Below are positions 1 through 6,644 of a stretch of DNA of 6,675 nucleotides, piece by piece (positions within the stretch are counted from its first letter, which is position 1; the number at the start of each line of letters is the position of its first letter). Source of the stretch: Acidimangrovimonas sp. Lineage in GTDB: Bacteria > Pseudomonadota > Alphaproteobacteria > Rhodobacterales > Rhodobacteraceae. The notes under the pieces were generated by a model. It was not told the origin of the DNA, searched no databases, and worked only from the letters and a program-made list of their open reading frames with translations. The position numbers were made by a program, and so were the translations under genes. The DNA is taken from positions 1 through 6,675 of the forward strand of contig JASBUM010000277.1 of NCBI GenBank assembly GCA_030147905.1, given 5' to 3'.

Positions 1-1598
1 CGCTTGATCTCGCTGGGATTGCTCAGCAGGCTCAGCGGCGGGTGATCATAGACAGCATCGGCCGCGTCGAAGGCCAGGCTGGGCTGCGCTTCGCTGCGCG
101 CCTGACGCGAGGCGGCGGCGGGCTTGCGTGCCGGCTGCTGCACGACGCTGCGCGCCGGGTCAGGCGTCGGTGCCGGTGCCGGGGCGGGTGTCGGGGCGGG
201 CGCGGCGCGCTGGATGAAGGCAGGGACCGGTGCGGTCCCGGCGGCACGATGGTCGACGCGCGGCGGCAACGGGGCGCCCAAGTCGGCTGTGTCGAATTCC
301 GCGGCGTCGAATTCGGGTTCGCCGCGTGCGCCGGCGTCATAGGCCGCGTCATAGAGCGCATCGAGATCATCGACGCTGAAGCCGGGCTGCCTGTCGGCAC
401 CGGCATGAACAGGCGGCTCTGCCATGGGGGCGGCTGCGGCGCGGCGCGGGGCGGCACGGGCGGCGGTCAGCGGCGGCTCCGGCGGGTAGGATTCGGCAAC
501 CGGCGCTTGCCGGGGGTGGTGATGGAATGCCTCGGCCGGGCTCTGGTCATGGCCCGGCTGGCGGCGGGCATTGACGACCTGCGTGATCCGCTCGCGAATC
601 CGCTCGGGCGAGGGTTCGGCCGCGCCTTCGCGGAAATGCGGTACGGGTTCGGGCAATTCCGGCTCGGGCATGCGCCGGCCGATCCCCGAAACCCGCGACA
701 GGAACGAGGGCCGCGGGACGGTCTGCGCGGCGGCCGGGGACGGCGCCGGGCGGGCGGGCGCGGACGGGGCGCGCGCCGCGGGTGGCGGGGCATAGGAGCG
801 TGCCTGCGCGACCAGCGGTTCGGGCCGGTAATCCTCGACGGTATCGAGATCCTCGGCTTCGGGGGCGTGGCCCTGCCGGCGCATCATCGCCTGCCCGCGC
901 GATGCGGCGGCGCGCACGCCGGCGCGTGTCGCCACGCTCGATCCACGCGCGCCCGAGCGCAGCATCCCAAGCGCCGCGTCGAGGCTGTAGAGCGATCCAT
1001 AGACCAGGAACCGCAGCAGCGCGCGCATCTCGCGCAGGTCGAAGCCAAGCACCAGAAAGGCCAGCGCGACGAAGGCGCCGCCGCTGATCAGCGACAGGAT
1101 CTTCAGGCCGGCGGCCACCGGCAGCGGCACGATCCCGAGCAGCGCGCCAAGCACCGTGTCCCCGAAGAGCCCGCCGAGGCCGAAGGAATGGCCCCAGTTC
1201 GGGCCCGGCACATGGGTGGATGCGAAGACCGCGGCGACGGCCACCGCGATCGGTGCAAAGACCACACGGTTGAGCGCGCGCTCCTCGCCGATATGGAACG
1301 TCAGCCGCCCCCCCCAGACCAGAAACAGCAGGGCAATTCCCCAGGAGGATCGCCCGATGATGATCATCAGCGGCGACGCGATGGCCGCGCCCAGCCGGCC
1401 GAGCAGGTTCTGCACCGGGGCATCGGTCGCCGCCATCCAGCCGGGGTCCCCCGGTGCGTAGGAGGCCAGCATCAACGCCGTCAGCACCCCCACGACGATC
1501 AGGGCCGCGCCGATCACCTCCTTGCCGCGCCGCTCCAGCGCGGCCTGCATCTTGCGGTCCAGGAAGGGATCACGCGGTCGGATGTGAAAGGAAGCCAT
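1..1598 (-). CDS. ftsK: DNA translocase FtsK, N-terminal part (runs off left edge)
   Basis: FtsK is the septum-anchored ATP-driven DNA pump that clears and aligns chromosome termini during division. The frame starts at an ATG (1596-1598) with GAGG six bases upstream and stays open for 532 codons to the window edge. Visible parts: a short basic N-terminus (residues 1-27), a first membrane helix (about 28-46) followed by the FtsK-like SYAPGDPGW, further hydrophobic segments at about 70-96, 110-130 and 150-186, then a soluble linker of about 330 residues rich in Pro, Ala and Arg with an acidic stretch (DDLDALYDAAYDA) and a Pro-Ala-Thr repeat. The last residues, YDHPPLSLL (517-525), match the conserved lead-in to the translocase motor. 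The RecA-like motor with its Walker motifs and the gamma domain would lie left of position 1. It starts 13 bases after the aminotransferase stop, so co-transcription is likely. SpoIIIE/FtsK naming is very likely right; the motor is unseen. Confidence 0.9.
   Translation of the reverse strand, partial: MASFHIRPRDPFLDRKMQAALERRGKEVIGAALIVVGVLTALMLASYAPGDPGWMAATDAPVQNLLGRLGAAIASPLMIIIGRSSWGIALLFLVWGGRLTFHIGEERALNRVVFAPIAVAVAAVFASTHVPGPNWGHSFGLGGLFGDTVLGALLGIVPLPVAAGLKILSLISGGAFVALAFLVLGFDLREMRALLRFLVYGSLYSLDAALGMLRSGARGSSVATRAGVRAAASRGQAMMRRQGHAPEAEDLDTVEDYRPEPLVAQARSYAPPPAARAPSAPARPAPSPAAAQTVPRPSFLSRVSGIGRRMPEPELPEPVPHFREGAAEPSPERIRERITQVVNARRQPGHDQSPAEAFHHHPRQAPVAESYPPEPPLTAARAAPRRAAAAPMAEPPVHAGADRQPGFSVDDLDALYDAAYDAGARGEPEFDAAEFDTADLGAPLPPRVDHRAAGTAPVPAFIQRAAPAPTPAPAPAPTPDPARSVVQQPARKPAAASRQARSEAQPSLAFDAADAVYDHPPLSLLSNPSEIK
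156..206 (-). repeat. Pro-Ala-Thr repeat in the FtsK linker
   Basis: Read on the minus strand, these 17 codons encode AAPAPTPAPAPAPTPDP, an alternating Pro/Ala run broken by Thr. On the plus strand it shows as repeated gccggt/ggggcggg blocks. It lies in the flexible linker between membrane anchor and motor, where such low-complexity, fast-evolving sequence is normal for FtsK proteins. It has no recognisable functional motif. Confidence 0.6.
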
Positions 1599-1611
1599 GC
1601 CTTACCTCGTC

Positions 1612-2793
1612 TTATCGAAAGAGGCAGTCGCGAAGCCGTTCGAGCCCACGCTGCATTTCATCTTTCGGCGCCACCATCGCGACCCGGATGTAGCCGCCGC
1701 CGGGATTGCCGCCGCGCGCCTCGCGCGACAGATAGGCGCCGGGAAGGACGCGAACGCCCGTCTCGCGCCAAAGTTTCAGTGCCGCCGCCTCGCCGTCATC
1801 GACCGGCAGCCACAGAAAGAAGCCCGCCGCGGGCGGGCGATAGCCTTGCAGCCCACCGAGGATCGCATCCGCGATCGCGAATTTCTCCTGGTAGAGGGCT
1901 CGGCTGGCATCGACATGGGTCTCGTCGGCCCAGGCCCGTTCGGCCACCCTTTGCAGCGGCAGCGGCAGCGGCGCCCCGGCATAGGCGCGCAACTGACGGA
2001 TCCGCGCGATGCCGCGCGGCCCCCCGGCCACGAAGCCCGAGCGCAGCCCCGGCAGGTTCGACCGTTTCGAGAGCGAATGGAAGACGAACACCCGTTCGGG
2101 ATCGGCGCCGATCTCGGCCGCGACCTCGAGCGCGCCGGGCGGCGGCGCGTCGCGCCAGATCTCGCTGTAGCATTCATCGGCGAAGACGATGAAATCGTGC
2201 TGTTCGGCCAGCCGGATCAGCGACGCGAGATACTCGCGCGACGCCACCGCACCCTGAGGGTTCGCGGGCGAACAGATATAGGCGACGCTGACCCGGTCGA
2301 GCACCGCGGGCGACAGGGCGGCGAAGTCGGGCATGAATTCCGTCGCGGCTGTGGCCGGCAGATAGACGGGCTCCGCCTCCACCGCGAGGGCGGCCACCGC
2401 GTAGACCTGATAGAAGGGGTTGGGCATCAACACCACCGGCTGCCGCCCGCCCTTGTGTTCGGGGCAGAGCGCGATCAACGCGTTGAACAGCCCCTCGCGC
2501 GTGCCGTTCAGCGCCATCACCTGCCGCGAGGGATCCAGCGTGACGCCATAGCGCCGTTGCAGCCAGCCGCCGATCGCGGTCAGCAGTTCGGGCGTCCCGT
2601 CGTTGGGCGGATACTTGGCAAAACCGTCCAGATTCGCCGCCAGAACCGGGCCGAGGAAATCGGGCGGATCGTGGCGCGGCTCGCCGATCGTCATCACGAT
2701 CGGTTCGGCACCCGGCGCATGGCCGTCCAGCAGCGTCCGCAGACGCGGAAATGCGTATTCAGGCAGGTTCGCGAACCGCTCGGGATATGCCAT
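1612..2793 (-). CDS. PLP-dependent class I/II aminotransferase, DapC-like (probable succinyldiaminopimelate aminotransferase)
   Basis: A fold-type I aminotransferase of 393 residues, a full-length size for the family. It would transfer an amino group using pyridoxal phosphate in the cytoplasm. The DapC-like members of this group make N-succinyl-L,L-diaminopimelate for lysine and peptidoglycan. Visible residues: Asn178 in SPANPQG, Asp206 and Tyr209 in FADECYSE (cofactor ring and phosphate contacts), the Schiff-base Lys243 in SLSKRSNLPG, Arg251 in LRSGF, and the substrate-carboxylate Arg370 in GYIRVA. The SLSKRSN context and the N-terminal TIGEPRHDPP fit the DapC/DapL-like branch better than aspartate aminotransferase, but substrate cannot be fixed from sequence. 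The ATG at 2791-2793 has GAGG about six bases upstream. It ends in TAA 13 bases before ftsK, suggesting one transcript. Confidence 0.88.
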   Translation of the reverse strand: MAYPERFANLPEYAFPRLRTLLDGHAPGAEPIVMTIGEPRHDPPDFLGPVLAANLDGFAKYPPNDGTPELLTAIGGWLQRRYGVTLDPSRQVMALNGTREGLFNALIALCPEHKGGRQPVVLMPNPFYQVYAVAALAVEAEPVYLPATAATEFMPDFAALSPAVLDRVSVAYICSPANPQGAVASREYLASLIRLAEQHDFIVFADECYSEIWRDAPPPGALEVAAEIGADPERVFVFHSLSKRSNLPGLRSGFVAGGPRGIARIRQLRAYAGAPLPLPLQRVAERAWADETHVDASRALYQEKFAIADAILGGLQGYRPPAAGFFLWLPVDDGEAAALKLWRETGVRVLPGAYLSREARGGNPGGGYIRVAMVAPKDEMQRGLERLRDCLFR

Positions 2794-2835
2794 CTTTGCC
2801 TCAAGTCCGGGATCATGATGCCCCGTTTGCAGGCA

Positions 2836-2864
2836 AGGATAGCGCCCCGCGGCCGAAGGGTCCA
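2836..2864 (-). promoter_or_regulatory. candidate sigma-70-type promoter for the aminotransferase-ftsK unit
   Basis: On the minus strand TGGACC (2859-2864, four of six bases of TTGACA) is followed after exactly 17 bases by TATCCT (2836-2841, four of six of TATAAT). A start near 2829 would leave a leader of about 35 bases before the ATG at 2793. The position in the 113-base gap after the amidase is sensible, but such matches occur by chance and there is no experimental support. Confidence 0.35.
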
Positions 2865-2882
2865 GAAAAACGCTTCAAATCT

Positions 2883-2899
2883 GGGCGCTTGACACGCCC
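2883..2899 (-). terminator. candidate weak terminator after the amidase gene
   Basis: GGGCG (2883-2887) and CGCCC (2895-2899) form a five-pair stem around a seven-base loop, beginning seven bases past the amidase stop. Read leftward, a run of five T lies at 2866-2870, about a dozen bases after the stem rather than directly after it. The stem is short and the T run is displaced, so this may only attenuate transcription, or be chance. Confidence 0.3.
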
Positions 2900-2906
2900 G
2901 ATTGTG

Positions 2907-4253
2907 TCATTTGCGCCGGTATTCCAGCACGTCTTCGGCCGCCTGTCCCAACCGCAGAAGCGCGGCTTCGCCGCCCGGGGGCGCCATGAACATGATACCC
3001 GTCGATGGCACCGTGGTGGGCAGGGTCAGGGCACAGGAGCCCAGCAGATTGCCGATGCGCGTGTTGCGCAGCGTCATCAGGTTCTCGGTGACATAGTAAT
3101 CGGGATCGTCCATCAGCCGGCGCGCATCGGGTGGAAGGTTCGGCGTGGTCGGCATGATGACCGCATCGAACCCGGCCAGCCGCTCGTTCCAGCGCGCGCG
3201 CAGGACCCGCAGCTTGCGCCATGCGGCGACGAAATCGGATGCGAGCGGCGCCGAGCCGCTGCGGAACCGTTCGAGGATGCGCGCGAACATCGCGCCGGGA
3301 TTGGCCTCGATCGTCTCGCCCCAGGTGCCGTAGGCCTCGGCGGCGAAGAGAATGCCCGAGAGCTGCATCGCCTCGGCCACCTCGGGGGCTGGATGGCTCT
3401 CGATCACGGCACCGGCCGCGCGCAGCCGCGCGACCGCCTTCTCGAAGCCCCGGCGCGGGCCTGCGCGCAGCTCGTCGAGTGCCACCGTCTCAAGGATCAT
3501 CAGCCGCCGGCCCTCGATCCGGGCATGGGCCAGATCGGCGGCCCGGCCCCCTTCGAGCGCGGCCAGAAGCAGTGCTGCATCCTCGACGCTGCGGCACAGC
3601 GGCCCCACCGTGTCGAAACTTTCGCACAGCGGCACCACGCCCTCGGTCGACAGCCGGCCATGGGTCGTCTTGAGGCCGACGAGATCGTTCCACGCGGCGG
3701 GCACCCGAACCGAACCGCCGGTATCGGTGCCGATCCCCGCCGCCGCCAGACCGAAGGCGACCGAGGTCGCGGCCCCCGAGGACGAGCCGCCCGGCACCGC
3801 CCCCTCGTCGTTGACGCAGGGCGGCGTCTGGGTGATCGGGTTCAGACCGAGCCCCGAGAAGGCAAGCTCGGACGTATGGGTCTTGCCCAGGCAGATCAGC
3901 CCGGCGGCGGTCGCGTTTTGCAGCACGCGGGCATCCCGGCCGGGGACCCGTTCGCGCAGAAGCGCCGAGCCGGCCTCGGTCGCGATGCCGGCGGTATCGA
4001 ACAGGTCCTTCCAGCCGATCGGAACGCCGTCGAGCGGCCCGCGCCGCAGCCCGGCCTTGGCGCGCGCCGATGCGGCCGCCGCTTCGGCGATGGCGCGGCT
4101 CTCGGTCAGCCGGGCATAGATGCGATCGGCGTGCCGGTGCTCGCGGATCGCGCCCAGATAGGTTTCCGTCAGCGCGACCGGGTCGATCTCGCCGTTGCCG
4201 ATCTTGCGGCCCAGTTCGGCCGCGGACAGCCAAAGCCAGTCCCTAACATCCAT
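2907..4253 (-). CDS. amidase-signature family hydrolase
   Basis: A 448-residue amidase-signature enzyme, which hydrolyses a carboxamide bond using a Ser-cisSer-Lys triad. The family includes GatA, indoleacetamide hydrolases, aryl-amidases and FAAH. The triad is complete: Lys82 in GWKDLFDTAG, cis-Ser157 in GGSSSG, and the nucleophile Ser181 in DTGGSVRVPA. Spacings of 75 and 24 residues are the same as in mammalian FAAH (142, 217, 241), and residues 155-186 fit the published amidase signature at every position. There is no signal peptide, so it should be cytoplasmic. No gatC or gatB lies beside it, which argues against the tRNA amidotransferase subunit; the natural substrate is unknown. The start ATG at 4251-4253 was chosen because GGAGG lies seven bases upstream and homologous sequence begins there; the same frame stays open far upstream but is antisense to the hydroxylase gene. 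Confidence 0.9.
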   Translation of the reverse strand: MDVRDWLWLSAAELGRKIGNGEIDPVALTETYLGAIREHRHADRIYARLTESRAIAEAAAASARAKAGLRRGPLDGVPIGWKDLFDTAGIATEAGSALLRERVPGRDARVLQNATAAGLICLGKTHTSELAFSGLGLNPITQTPPCVNDEGAVPGGSSSGAATSVAFGLAAAGIGTDTGGSVRVPAAWNDLVGLKTTHGRLSTEGVVPLCESFDTVGPLCRSVEDAALLLAALEGGRAADLAHARIEGRRLMILETVALDELRAGPRRGFEKAVARLRAAGAVIESHPAPEVAEAMQLSGILFAAEAYGTWGETIEANPGAMFARILERFRSGSAPLASDFVAAWRKLRVLRARWNERLAGFDAVIMPTTPNLPPDARRLMDDPDYYVTENLMTLRNTRIGNLLGSCALTLPTTVPSTGIMFMAPPGGEAALLRLGQAAEDVLEYRRK

Positions 4254-4284
4254 CCCTTCGCCTCCCCTCCGCCGTGTGGTGCAG

Positions 4285-4313
4285 ACGGTAGCCGCGTCAT
4301 CGGCCATGGACAA
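4285..4313 (-). promoter_or_regulatory. candidate promoter for the amidase gene
   Basis: On the minus strand TTGTCC (4308-4313, four of six of TTGACA) is separated by 17 bases from TACCGT (4285-4290, three of six of TATAAT). A start near 4278 would give a leader of about 25 bases that retains the GGAGG ribosome site. The -10 match is poor. The -35 shares its bases with the candidate promoter pointing the other way. Confidence 0.3.
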
Positions 4314-4336
4314 TCCCGGATCGGCCGCCATATTTG
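4307..4336 (+). promoter_or_regulatory. candidate promoter for the ubiquinone hydroxylase gene
   Basis: TGGACA (4307-4312, five of six of TTGACA) is followed after 18 bases by TATTTG (4331-4336, three of six of TATAAT). The expected transcription start, about 4343, falls on or beside the ATG at 4341, so the transcript would be leaderless or nearly so. That agrees with the absence of a Shine-Dalgarno site but could also mean the promoter call is wrong. Confidence 0.3.
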
Positions 4337-4340
4337 GCGC

Positions 4341-5627
4341 ATGACGACCGATTGCGACATCCTGATCGTGGGGGGCGGGCTGAACGGCCCGCCGCTGGCG
4401 CTGGCACTGGCGGCGGCGGGGCTTTCCGTCACGGTCGTCGACGCCCTGCCCCGGGCGGCGCGGGCCGCTGCCGATTTCGACGGACGCGCCTATGCGCTTG
4501 CCCTGGCGTCCAAGCGGCTTCTCGACGCGGTGGGGATATGGCCCGCGGTGGCGGCGCATGCCGAGACGATTCGGGGTGTGCGTGCCGCTGACGGCCGGGT
4601 GGGCGCGCGCCCCTCGCGCTTCGTGCTGTCCTTCGATGATGGCGAGCTGGAAGAAGGCCCCATGGGCTACATGCTCGAGGATCGGTTTCTGCGCGGCGCG
4701 GCGCTTGACGCGATGGCCGCCGCGCCCGGCATTCGCCAGATCTCGGGGGCGCGGGTCACGGCGCAATGGACGGGCCGGCAACAGGCGGACGGGCAGCAGG
4801 CGAGCGGGCCGCAAGGGAAGGGGCAGCAAGCGGAGGCCCCGGACGTGACGGTGGAGACCGACGGCGGCGAGACGATCGCCGCGCGGCTCCTCGTCGGATG
4901 CGACGGCCGCCGCTCGGGCGTGGCCGAACGCGCGGGCATCCGACGCCGCGGCCATGATTACGGCCAGATCGCCCTTGTCTGTGCGATCGAACACGAACGC
5001 CCGCACGACGGCATCGCGCAGCAACTCTTCAGCCCGGGCGGCCCGCTGGCGGTGCTGCCCTTGCCCGGCAACCGTAGCGCCATCGTCTGGAGCGAGCCGG
5101 AACGCAGCGCTGCCGCCTTGGCACAGGCCGATGATGCGGTGTTCCTGGCCGCGCTGGCGCAGCGCTTGGGCGATTATCTGGGGGCGATCCGGCTGGCCGG
5201 GGGACGCTACAGCTACCCGTTGTCGCTGTCGCTGGCGGAAAGTTTCACCGATGCGCGGCTGGCTCTTGTCGGCGATGCCGCCCATGGCGTGCACCCGATC
5301 GCCGGGCAGGGCCTGAACCTCGGGCTGCGGGACGTCGGCGCCCTTGCCCAAGTGGTGATCGAGGCCGCCCGCCGGGGCGAGGATATCGGCACCGCGGCCG
5401 TGCTTGCGCGTTATCAGCGCTGGCGGCGGTTCGACACGACCGCGCTGGCCTACGGCATGGACGCGGTCAACCTTCTGTTTTCGAACGACCTGCCGGGACT
5501 GCGCGCACTGCGCGACCTGGGACTGGGTGCGGTCGGGCGGATCGGACCGCTGCGCCGCCGTTTCATCCGCGAAGCCGCCGGGCTGACCGGCGACTTGCCG
5601 CGCCTTCTGCAGGGCCGCCCCGTCTGA
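4341..5627 (+). CDS. UbiH/UbiF/COQ6-family FAD-dependent ubiquinone-biosynthesis hydroxylase
   Basis: A 428-residue flavoprotein monooxygenase that would hydroxylate the aromatic ring of a polyprenyl ubiquinone precursor, using FAD, NAD(P)H and oxygen at the inner membrane. Motifs in order: dinucleotide-binding ILIVGGGLNG (7-16) with Asp34 ending the second strand, DGRAYAL (47-53), the DG motif GCDGRRSGV (186-194), and LVGDAAHGVHPIAGQGLN (309-326). The stretch from His318 to Asp331 fits the published UbiH/COQ6 signature H-P-x-A-G-Q-G-x-N-x-G-x-x-D. Which ring position it acts on (UbiH, UbiF, UbiI or alphaproteobacterial UbiL type) cannot be read from sequence, so no symbol is given. Residues 146-165 are an inserted five-residue tandem repeat. 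ATG 4341 begins the conserved fold, but no Shine-Dalgarno site precedes it and no better in-frame start lies nearby. Confidence 0.88.
   Translation: MTTDCDILIVGGGLNGPPLALALAAAGLSVTVVDALPRAARAAADFDGRAYALALASKRLLDAVGIWPAVAAHAETIRGVRAADGRVGARPSRFVLSFDDGELEEGPMGYMLEDRFLRGAALDAMAAAPGIRQISGARVTAQWTGRQQADGQQASGPQGKGQQAEAPDVTVETDGGETIAARLLVGCDGRRSGVAERAGIRRRGHDYGQIALVCAIEHERPHDGIAQQLFSPGGPLAVLPLPGNRSAIVWSEPERSAAALAQADDAVFLAALAQRLGDYLGAIRLAGGRYSYPLSLSLAESFTDARLALVGDAAHGVHPIAGQGLNLGLRDVGALAQVVIEAARRGEDIGTAAVLARYQRWRRFDTTALAYGMDAVNLLFSNDLPGLRALRDLGLGAVGRIGPLRRRFIREAAGLTGDLPRLLQGRPV
4776..4835 (+). repeat. four-unit 15-base in-frame tandem repeat in the hydroxylase gene
   Basis: Four successive 15-base units encode RQQAD, GQQAS, GPQGK and GQQAE (residues 146-165). 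The units share a ggGCAGCAGGCG-like core and differ at a few bases each; the third is the most diverged. It sits between a strand of the substrate domain (ARVTAQW) and VTVETDGG, where family members normally have a short turn. The length is a multiple of three, so copy-number change would keep frame. Confidence 0.7.
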
Positions 5628-5636
5628 GGGGCCGCC
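5613..5636. terminator. GC-rich hairpin across the hydroxylase stop codon, possible bidirectional terminator
   Basis: GGCCGCCCC (5613-5621) pairs with GGGGCCGCC (5628-5636), giving eight GC pairs with one C-C mismatch around a six-base loop that contains the TGA stop. It lies in the 37-base gap region between convergent genes, where a terminator serving both directions is expected. No T run follows on either strand, so it is not a classical intrinsic terminator. Confidence 0.35.
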
Positions 5637-5664
5637 GCCCCGCCGCGCCAGGGGTGCCCGCCGC

Positions 5665-5886
5665 TCAACCGAGTTCGCGCGCCTCGCTTGCCAGCATGAT
5701 CGGGATCCCGTCGCGGATCGGAAAGGCCAGGCGCGCCGCATCCGAGATCAGTTCCTGTGCCTCCGCGTCATAGCGAAGGCCGGTCTGGGTCACCGGGCAG
5801 ATCAGCGCCTCGAGCATGCGCCGGTCGATCGGGGTGGGCGCGGATCCGGTACCGAGGGGCGGCCGGGGATCATCGGGGTCGATCAT
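5665..5886 (-). CDS. Trm112-like (UPF0434/YcaR type) small protein
   Basis: A 73-residue protein of the bacterial Trm112-like family. The core, [17 protein letters not shown] then [21 protein letters not shown], matches the family's compact beta fold. In eukaryotes and archaea Trm112 activates methyltransferases; the role of the bacterial single-domain form is poorly defined. Only one cysteine (Cys30, in CPVT) is present, so a Trm112-type zinc site is not intact, as in many bacterial members. The start at 5884-5886 is preferred: AGGAG lies eight bases upstream and the ATG overlaps the stop of the LON-domain gene as ATGA, implying translational coupling. Met24 is a possible later start but would remove the DRR that usually precedes the core. 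The first 20 residues are a Pro/Asp-rich tail with no recognisable motif. Confidence 0.82.
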   Translation of the reverse strand: MIDPDDPRPPLGTGSAPTPIDRRMLEALICPVTQTGLRYDAEAQELISDAARLAFPIRDGIPIMLASEARELG

Positions 5887-6644
5887 TGCATGGTCTCCTG
5901 GGAAGGGCCGCCGCGGAGGGCGAATTCGAACAGCATCACCAGCATCTCGCGCCGGCCCGCAAGCGTCGGCGCCTCCAGCAGTGCCTGGCGTTCCTCCGGC
6001 GTGAAGGGGCACAGCATCGAGAGCGCGTTGATCAGCAGCTCATCCTCGGCGTCGCGCAGGCCCGACCAGTCGGTCGAAAGGCTCCGGGCTTCGAAATAGC
6101 GCCGAAGAAGATCGAGAAAGTGGCCGCGTTCCAGTCCGGGATCATGTTCCGCCGGTCCGGTGTCGGCGCGAAAAGGCGTCCAGTCGACCTCGGCCCGGCG
6201 ATAGGGTTCGAACCCTTCCACCTCGTGCAGCAGACGAAAACGGCAGACGCCGGTCAACGTCGTCATGTAGCGCCCGTCCTCGGTCTCGGAAAAGGCCGTG
6301 ACCCGGCCCGCGCACCCGATGAGCTGCAGCCGATCGTTCCCACCCGGCGATCCGGTGCCCGACAAGGGCGGCCCCTGACGTCGACGGCGCGCCGCCTCCG
6401 CGTCCGGGCCGGCCCGCTCGGCCGGACCCCCGCCGGGGCAATCGCGCCGCCGGGCGGGTTGCGGCGGCGCCGGGCATGGCTGGATCATGCCGATGATGCG
6501 GCCGGGGGTCTTCAAGGCATCGTCGAGCATCGCCAGATAGCGCGGCTCGAAGATATGCAGCGGCAACCGGCTGCGCGGCAGCAGCAAGGCCCCCGAAAGG
6601 GGAAACAGCGGAATCGTGCGTGGAAGATCGACCGGCGTATCCAT
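5883..6644 (-). CDS. LON peptidase substrate-binding-domain protein with internal insertion
   Basis: A stand-alone LON N-terminal (substrate-binding, LAN) domain protein of 253 residues with no AAA or protease domain. The family signature is clear: [26 protein letters not shown] (11-36, shown here for its FPL and IFEPRY elements), [18 protein letters not shown] (109-126) and TGVCRFRL (131-138), then a helical C-terminal half. Its biochemical role is not established; it may bind unfolded proteins. Residues 57-104 are a Pro/Gly/Arg-rich stretch between GMIQP and [10 protein letters not shown] where I would expect a short link, so the protein is longer than the roughly 210 residues I know for relatives. 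ATG 6642-6644 lacks a strong Shine-Dalgarno site, and the frame remains open for the ten codons to the window edge, so an upstream start is possible. The stop overlaps the next gene by four bases. Confidence 0.83.
   Translation of the reverse strand: MDTPVDLPRTIPLFPLSGALLLPRSRLPLHIFEPRYLAMLDDALKTPGRIIGMIQPCPAPPQPARRRDCPGGGPAERAGPDAEAARRRRQGPPLSGTGSPGGNDRLQLIGCAGRVTAFSETEDGRYMTTLTGVCRFRLLHEVEGFEPYRRAEVDWTPFRADTGPAEHDPGLERGHFLDLLRRYFEARSLSTDWSGLRDAEDELLINALSMLCPFTPEERQALLEAPTLAGRREMLVMLFEFALRGGPSQETMQ
6333..6476 (-). repeat. palindrome-rich in-frame insertion in the LON-domain gene
   Basis: This roughly 144-base, 48-codon stretch contains several inverted repeats: GCGCCGCCG (6444-6452) against CGGCGGCGC (6462-6470), nine perfect pairs; GTCCGG (6402-6407) against CCGGAC (6422-6427), with three more inner pairs after a one-base bulge; and the perfect ten-base palindrome GGGCCGGCCC (6406-6415). 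The encoded residues are Pro, Gly, Ala and Arg rich and resemble no part of the LON fold. Boundaries are approximate. Whether it is a mobile palindromic element or ordinary GC-rich drift cannot be settled here. Confidence 0.45.

Noticed and set aside
42..2192. Very long plus-strand open frame (716 codons) opposite ftsK and the aminotransferase.
   Set aside because: It is Arg/Gly/His-rich, matches no family, and lies antisense to ftsK and a clear aminotransferase. Long antisense frames are common in GC-rich DNA because stop codons are rare.
1597..2892. Plus-strand open frame of 431 codons over the aminotransferase gene.
   Set aside because: The minus strand carries a complete PLP aminotransferase with all catalytic residues; the plus frame has no recognisable motif and unnatural Arg/Gln/His composition.
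2889..2894. Perfect TTGACA on the plus strand in the gap after the amidase gene.
   Set aside because: No -10-like hexamer lies 16-18 bases downstream, and no plus-strand gene follows; it falls in the loop of the short hairpin there.
3490..4233. Second minus-strand frame of 247 codons inside the amidase gene.
   Set aside because: It is an out-of-frame, Arg-rich shadow of the amidase with no independent start site or motif.
2751..4340. Upstream extension of the hydroxylase reading frame, which would make a 958-residue protein.
   Set aside because: The extension is antisense to the amidase gene and low in family-like sequence; the FAD fold begins directly after ATG 4341.
4254..5741. Upstream extension of the amidase reading frame, which would make a 944-residue protein.
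   Set aside because: It is antisense to the hydroxylase gene, and the amidase fold with a good ribosome site starts at 4253.
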